Source: Leucobacter sp042726155
GTDB taxonomy: Bacteria; Actinomycetota; Actinomycetes; Actinomycetales; Microbacteriaceae
Length of the DNA: 64,000 nt
NCBI RefSeq assembly: GCF_042726155.1
Contig: NZ_JBHXHV010000002.1
Location: 496,001 to 560,000, forward strand
Direction: 5' to 3'
Shown here in pieces: positions 60,201-64,000 of this stretch. Numbering within the stretch: the stretch's first letter is position 1; the number at the start of each line of letters is the position of its first letter. The notes beneath the pieces were generated by a model. It did no database searches. It was not told where the DNA came from and saw only the letters and a program-made list of their open reading frames with translations. A program made the position numbers and the translations under genes.

Positions 60201-61162
60201 CCGCACGCCACGACTGTGGCCTCGGTGGGGCCGTAGGTGTTCCAGACCTCGCGTCCGTCCTCGACGAGCCGGGCGGCCAGCTCGGGCGGGCACGCCTCGC
60301 CGCCGAAGATCAGCAGTCGCACGTGCTCGATCGCCTCGCGCGGCCACATCGCGGCGAGCGTCGGCACGGTCGAGACGACGCTGATGCCCTGGCGCACGAG
60401 CCACTGAGCCAGGTCTTCGCCCGCGCGCACGATCGCGCGCGGAGCCGGAACGAGGCACGCGCCGTGCCGCCACGCGAGCCACATCTCCTCGCACGATGCG
60501 TCGAACGCGACCGACAGCCCCGCGAGCACGCGATCGCCCGGGCCGAGCGGTTCTCGCTGCACAAACATGCGCGCCTCGGCGTCCACGAACGCCGCCGCCG
60601 AGCGGTGGCTGACGGCGACGCCCTTCGGCACGCCGGTCGACCCGGAGGTGAAGATGATCCACGCGTCATCATCGGGGGTCGGGGCCGCACTCGGGGTCGG
60701 GGCGGCACTCGGGCCCGGGGCGCTGTCGACTTCCCCCGCAACCTGGCGGCGCACAAAGCCGTTGTTGCCGACGACACCGATCACTCGCGCCTCGCCGAAC
60801 ACGAGACGCGCCCGCTCGTCGGTGTCGTCGGCGTCGACGGGCACGTAGGCGGCCCCGGCGCGCAAAATGGCGAGGATCGAGATGTACAGGTCTTGTGATC
60901 CCGAATCGATGCGCACCCCGACCCGGTCGCCTCGCCGCACACCCACGGCGCGCAACTCTGCGGCGAGCGCGTCGACCGCCGAAACGAGTTCGCGGTAGCT
61001 CAGCGCCCCGGCACCGGCGTCGATCGCGGACGCGTCGGGGTGGGCTTCGGCGGTTGCCAGCAAGATATCGATGAGTGTGCTCTCGGGCGCTGCGAGCGCT
61101 CCGCGGGTGAGCGGCAGCTGCGGATCGTCAGTCTGGGCGTCGTCAATCTGAGTGGCGTTCAC
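57218..61162 (-). CDS. Pls/PosA-like membrane NRPS (A-T-TM-C1-C2-C3), probable poly-lysine-type synthetase
   Basis: 1314 aa, close to Streptomyces Pls (~1,320). Adenylation domain 28-510: FTSGSTG (171-177), YGPTEAT (310-316), YRSGDL (391-396), Lys499. Thiolation domain with Ser553 in DLGGGSLPA. Then three tandem units, each preceded by two membrane helices (about 617-685, 848-918, 1090-1150), with hexapeptide-like beta-helix repeats: the layout of Pls. Specificity residues by position (D221, A222, E225, S264, I285, G287, T309, V317, V318, K499) read DAESIGTVVK, like the known lysine code DAESIGSVCK. No thioesterase, as in Pls. GTG start at 61162, with GAGAAG upstream. Substrate is inference. 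Confidence 0.88.
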   Translation of the reverse strand: MNATQIDDAQTDDPQLPLTRGALAAPESTLIDILLATAEAHPDASAIDAGAGALSYRELVSAVDALAAELRAVGVRRGDRVGVRIDSGSQDLYISILAILRAGAAYVPVDADDTDERARLVFGEARVIGVVGNNGFVRRQVAGEVDSAPGPSAAPTPSAAPTPDDDAWIIFTSGSTGVPKGVAVSHRSAAAFVDAEARMFVQREPLGPGDRVLAGLSVAFDASCEEMWLAWRHGACLVPAPRAIVRAGEDLAQWLVRQGISVVSTVPTLAAMWPREAIEHVRLLIFGGEACPPELAARLVEDGREVWNTYGPTEATVVACGCQLDGVSSISIGLPLDGWDLAVVDPAGRRVAPGESGELIIGGVGLARYLDPAKDAEKYAPMPELGWGRAYRSGDLVRYETTGLIFLGRADDQVKVGGRRIELGEVENALQELPGVTAAAAAVRASEAGVPVLVGYLVVEGEEPLDRALAREHLSGRLAAGVMPLLAIVDELPIRTSGKVDRAALPWPLPGVDAPLAEGLSESEQWLAAQWQSVLGVPVPGSQADFFDLGGGSLPAAQLVSRIRARVSEFTVADIYDVPRLGAMAKAISAVAEAHDDGDFHEPAPTPRRTQWAQTLAGVPLFIASGLRWLVYLLTAGTVLNLTTGFEVLPSVPIWALLIALLVLATPFGKMAIAAAVARLLLAGLRPGDYPRGGATHMKLWLAEQFAQQIDAVGLAGAPWITLYARALGAKIGADVSLHTLPPITGKLAVGARSAIEPEVDLTGYWIDGDLLRVGAVRIGSDVTVGARSTLAPGTRIDDGAEIAPGSAVFGRVKAEQTWAGSPAVRVGASRADEWPAGRPPHQPAWRIAFGLSSVVLALLPFVSFAVGGLVIAAGVRGADTLGGALLAALAWLVPATLLTGVVYAGSVLVLVRLLAIGLTEGTFPVHSRVGWQSWTTERLLDAARAFLFPIYSSLFTPVWLRMLGARVGRNVEASTVLLLPAMTRIDDGAFLADDTMVASYQLHRGWLRIGRVRIGKRAFLGNSGMAGPGHRVPKDSLVAVLSVAPNKAKAGSSWLGSPPVRLRRLAQGGDDSRTYHPGAGLRIARALWELGRIVAVFTTTALGLGVLGAFAWLWTTVGPVTTALLSGVVMLAAGAVAAGVTTAAKWAIVGPIRAGEAPLWSSFVWRTEVSDTFTEMLAAPWFARAAAGTPALAVWLRSLGATIGSGVWCESYWLPEPDLVTLGDGSTVNRGCVVQTHLFHDRIMSMDTVELAAGATLGPHSVILPAAVIGAHATVGPASLVMRGESVPVGSRWSGNPIGPWRALKLRAYQSTK

Positions 61163-61360
61163 TGCGCGGTGTCTTCTCGTTGTTCGGCTTCGGGTCGCGC
61201 GCCCAGTGCGGGCAGCGCAGACATTCTGCTTCGAACTATGCCATCTGGGCGCCACTCACGGCGCCTGAGTCGCCGAAGTTTCCCCTCCCGTCATCTCCCG
61301 TTCATGCCGGGGCGGCTCGCGGCTCTCGGCTCTCGGCTCGCGGCTCGCGGGGCGACGCGC
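61163..61360. other. Gap with short tandem repeats upstream of Pls-like gene
   Basis: 198 nt between the Pls-like start and the xerD stop. At 61312-61347 it has tandem GGCTCTCGGCTCTC/GGCTCGCGGCTCGC units. The promoter of the Pls-like gene should lie here, but I see no convincing -35/-10 pair. Confidence 0.4.
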
Positions 61361-62344
61361 CTACTTGGCGCGCGGGTGCGCGAGCAGGTAGTGCTCGCGC
61401 AGGGTATCGGCCGTGACCTGCGTGTAGATCTGGGTGGTCGTCACGGAGGCGTGGCCGAGCAGTTCCTGCACGGTGCGCACGTCAGCGCCACCGGCGAGCA
61501 GGTGCGTCGCGAACGAGTGGCGCAGTGTGTGCGGTGACACCTCGCGCGTGAGTTCGGCCCGCTCGGCTGCCGCGCGGATCACGAGCCACGCGCTCTGACG
61601 CGAGAGTCGCGCGCCGCGGGGGCCTACGAACAGCGCTGGCGTGCCTGATCCTCGTGTGACCATCTCTGGCCTCGCCCGCACCAGGTAGGCGGCGAGCGCG
61701 CGGCCCGCGTAGCTGCCGTAGGGCACGATGCGCTGTTTGGAACCCTTGCCTGTCACCTGAACGAACCCGCCCGCGCCGAGCGCCGCCTCAGGGTCGCTCA
61801 CCGCATCGACCTGCCCGGGCGCGCCGATCAGGTCGTCGACGTCGAGCGCCGTGACCTCGCTAACGCGGGCACCGCTCGCGTAGAGCAGTTCGAGCAGCGC
61901 GCGATCCCTGAGCCCCACGGGGTCATCGCCACCGGCGGCGTTCAGCAGTGCTTCGACGTCTTCGAGCGGCAGCGCCTTCGGGAGGCGCTGGGCGCGCTTC
62001 GGGGTGCGCACGCCGCTGCCAGCGTGCGCGTCGAGGAGGCCCTCCTCGAATAGAAACCGGTGCATGCCGCGCACGGTCGACAGTCGGCGCGTAATCGAGG
62101 CCACGGCGAGCGGTGGCTTCGGGTCGGCGCCCGGCACCTCCTGCGGGCTCGCGAGATCAGCGACGTATTCCGCGAGGGTCTCGGGAACCACTGCGCCGAG
62201 GTCGGTGATGCCGCGCTGCTCAAGCCAGGTGGCGTAGGCGGCGAGATCGCGCCGGTAGGCCGCCTGGCTGTTCGCGGAGAGGCCGAGTTCAAGGGCGACG
62301 TGACGCAGGTATCGCTCCACGCCCTGGTGCACGCTGACGGGCAT
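61361..62344 (-). CDS. xerD: Tyrosine recombinase XerD
   Basis: 327 aa. Catalytic residues: Arg in YASGARVSEVTAL, Lys in GKGSKQR, HTLRHSFATHLL, LLGHASVTTTQIYTQV with Tyr nucleophile. XerD resolves chromosome dimers with XerC at dif. ATG at 62344 overlaps the NUDIX stop (TAATG), and the pyrG-NUDIX-xerD order is standard in actinobacteria. A longer open frame upstream is another gene's shadow. Confidence 0.95.
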   Translation of the reverse strand: MPVSVHQGVERYLRHVALELGLSANSQAAYRRDLAAYATWLEQRGITDLGAVVPETLAEYVADLASPQEVPGADPKPPLAVASITRRLSTVRGMHRFLFEEGLLDAHAGSGVRTPKRAQRLPKALPLEDVEALLNAAGGDDPVGLRDRALLELLYASGARVSEVTALDVDDLIGAPGQVDAVSDPEAALGAGGFVQVTGKGSKQRIVPYGSYAGRALAAYLVRARPEMVTRGSGTPALFVGPRGARLSRQSAWLVIRAAAERAELTREVSPHTLRHSFATHLLAGGADVRTVQELLGHASVTTTQIYTQVTADTLREHYLLAHPRAK

Positions 62345-63027
62345 TAGCGCGAACGGAACCCCGGCACGGCCGCGCGCGCCGACCAGGGCAGCTCGGCCGA
62401 GCGCAGCGTCGACCAGCCCCGGCTGCGAGCTGCGACGGCGGCGAGCACGGCGTTCGCGGTCACCGTGTTCTGCACGCGTCCGTCGAGCACGGCGTCGACG
62501 ACCTCCTCGAGCGGCACCCACACGGGCTCGAGCTCGGTCTCCTCCTCCGCGCGCACGTACGAGTGCGTCGCGGGCGAGAGCCCTCGAGCGAGAAACACGC
62601 GCATGGCCTCCGACGAGCTGCCGGGGGCCAGAAAGAGATCGAGCAGCAGGTGCCAAGAGTCGGCCTGCGTGTCGGCTTCTTCGGCGAGTTCGCGCTGCGC
62701 CCCCGCGAGACCCGATTCGCCCGGCACGTCCATGAGCCCGGCCGGAATCTCCCACAGCCTATGGCCGGTGGAGTGCCGGTACTGCTTGATGAGCAGCACG
62801 CGATCATCCTCGTCGAGCGCGAGCACGGCGACGGCGCCCGTGTGATCGACGTAGTCGCGCGCCAGCACCGTGCCAGCGAACTCGAAGCTGTCACGCCGCA
62901 TGTCCCACACCTGGCCGGTCGCGATCAGCTCGCTCTCGACGACGCGCACATCGTCGGCGCGTTCGTCAGAAAGCGGGCCGAATACCTCGGCCTCGCCGCC
63001 CGCGAGCGCGCCGACGCGGTCACTCAC
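62344..63027 (-). CDS. NUDIX ADP-ribose pyrophosphatase
   Basis: 227 aa. NUDIX box GLMDVPGESGLAGAQRELAEEAD (G-x5-E-x7-REUxEE) after RHSTGHRLWEIPAG. The family hydrolyses ADP-ribose to AMP and ribose-5-phosphate. GTG start at 63027 overlaps the pyrG stop by 8 nt. Part of the pyrG-NUDIX-xerD operon. Confidence 0.92.
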   Translation of the reverse strand: MSDRVGALAGGEAEVFGPLSDERADDVRVVESELIATGQVWDMRRDSFEFAGTVLARDYVDHTGAVAVLALDEDDRVLLIKQYRHSTGHRLWEIPAGLMDVPGESGLAGAQRELAEEADTQADSWHLLLDLFLAPGSSSEAMRVFLARGLSPATHSYVRAEEETELEPVWVPLEEVVDAVLDGRVQNTVTANAVLAAVAARSRGWSTLRSAELPWSARAAVPGFRSR

Positions 63028-64000
63028 CGTTGTCGACCTCGAACAGCTGCGCTGCATCGCGGCGATCGATCGCGGCACCCACGAGCCCCGCGAACAGCGG
63101 GTGCGGGGTGCCCGGGCGCGAGCGCAACTCGGGGTGCGCCTGCGTGGCGATGTAGTACGGGTGCACGTCCGTGGGCAGCTCAACGTACTCGACGAGCGCG
63201 CCATCGGGGCTGGTGCCCGAGAACGAGAGGCCCGAGGCCGCAATCTCGTCGCGGTAACGGTTGTTGACCTCGTAGCGGTGACGGTGACGCTCGGTCGCTG
63301 TCGGCGCACCGTACACGGCGGCCGCGAGCGAGCCTTCAGCCAGCGCGGCCTCGTACAGGCCCAGGCGCATCGTGCCGCCGAGGTCGCCGCCATCGATGAT
63401 GTCGACCTGCTCGGCCATCGTCGCGATGACCGGCACGGAGGTCTCGGGGTCGAACTCGGTCGACGATGCGCCGTCGAGCCCGGTGACGTGGCGGGCGTAT
63501 TCGATCACCATGCACTGCAGGCCCAGGCACAGGCCGAGCGTCGGAATGTGGTTTTCGCGGGCGAAGCGCAGCGCACCGAGCTTGCCCTCGATGCCGCGAA
63601 TGCCGAAGCCGCCGGGGACGCAGATGCCGTCGACATCGCCGAGCGCCTCGCGCGCGCCCTCTGGCGTCTGACAGGTGTCTGACGGCACCCAGCGAATGTT
63701 GACCTTCGTCGAGTGCGCGAAGCCGCCGGCGCGCAGCGCCTCGGTGACAGAGAGGTAAGCGTCGGGCAGGTCGATGTACTTACCGACGAGCGCGAGGGTG
63801 ACCTCGCCCTTCGGGTGGTGCACCGCGTCGAGCACCGGCTGCCAGCCGGTCCAGTCGACGTCGCTCGAGCGGTCGGAGAGGCCGAGGTTCTCGACGATGA
63901 TGCTGTCGAGGCTCTGGTCGTTCAGCAGGCGAGGCAGGTCGTAGATGCTGGGCACGTCGATCGCGTTCACGACGGCGTCTTCGTCAACGTCGCACATGAG
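63020..64000 (-). CDS. pyrG: CTP synthase, C-terminal part (N-terminus outside window)
   Basis: Partial gene, 326 codons in the window. Part of the synthetase domain (DVDEDAVVNAIDVPSIYDLP) and the complete glutamine amidotransferase domain: oxyanion GGFGIRG, nucleophile elbow GLCLGLQCMVIE with Cys, and HPE near the C-terminus (ATQAHPELRSRPGTPHPLF). It makes CTP from UTP using glutamine. First gene of the pyrG-NUDIX-xerD operon. Confidence 0.97.
   Translation of the reverse strand, partial: LMCDVDEDAVVNAIDVPSIYDLPRLLNDQSLDSIIVENLGLSDRSSDVDWTGWQPVLDAVHHPKGEVTLALVGKYIDLPDAYLSVTEALRAGGFAHSTKVNIRWVPSDTCQTPEGAREALGDVDGICVPGGFGIRGIEGKLGALRFARENHIPTLGLCLGLQCMVIEYARHVTGLDGASSTEFDPETSVPVIATMAEQVDIIDGGDLGGTMRLGLYEAALAEGSLAAAVYGAPTATERHRHRYEVNNRYRDEIAASGLSFSGTSPDGALVEYVELPTDVHPYYIATQAHPELRSRPGTPHPLFAGLVGAAIDRRDAAQLFEVDNGE

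Overview
The window is high-GC actinobacterial chromosome. The run pyrG - NUDIX - xerD ... parA - scpA - scpB - rluB - tyrA - cmk - der, a mycothiol-type MDMPI enzyme, many GTG starts and Micrococcales-like protein sequences point to Microbacteriaceae, perhaps a Leucobacter-like genus. That assignment is inference from gene content. Both window ends cut a gene: an S9 peptidase on the left and pyrG on the right.

1-10.9 kb: an azole-type RiPP (TOMM) cluster. A divergent intergenic region separates a leftward pair (propeller-only protein, prolyl-oligopeptidase-family peptidase) from a rightward operon. That operon holds a 32-aa Cys-free precursor, a strong hairpin, a SagC-like partner, an alpha/beta hydrolase, a YcaO cyclodehydratase, a SagB-type dehydrogenase and two ABC exporter half-subunits.

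11-25.1 kb: housekeeping and accessory genes. There are three ArsR regulators (two paired with an SRPBCC protein), a DMT exporter with divergent TetR, ArfB, and a MerR/DUF998 pair. Each of these regulators has a readable candidate operator. The stretch also holds repeated intergenic palindromes that supply one gene's stop codon, and a 1.1-kb segment bounded by 34-bp direct repeats.

25.2-37.8 kb: a defence island in tRNA-Pro(GGG). A displaced copy of the tRNA 3' part (25224-25266) and the intact tRNA (37713-37786) share a 23-bp core. The island holds a CBASS system (CD-NTase, separate E2 and E1, JAB peptidase, divergent TIR-SAVED effector), an unknown acidic 102-aa protein, a tyrosine integrase with an apparent N-terminal frameshift, an RloC/PrrC-like AAA ATPase, and remains of a conjugative element (small membrane protein, decayed MobF/TraA relaxase).

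37.9-51.8 kb: YbaK, a NUDIX-NYN fusion, YhhN, RraA-like, TetR with a DHA2 MFS pump, DUF4190, DUF817, then the leftward overlapping operon parA-scpA-scpB-rluB-tyrA-cmk-der.

51.9-64 kb: LysR with a divergent EamA exporter, ZapE, a phosphopantetheinyl-transferase-like protein, and a leftward pair of a 1314-aa Pls-like membrane NRPS overlapping an M1 aminopeptidase. The adenylation pocket reads as lysine-like, suggesting an epsilon-poly-lysine-type polymer. The window closes with xerD, an ADP-ribose NUDIX and pyrG.
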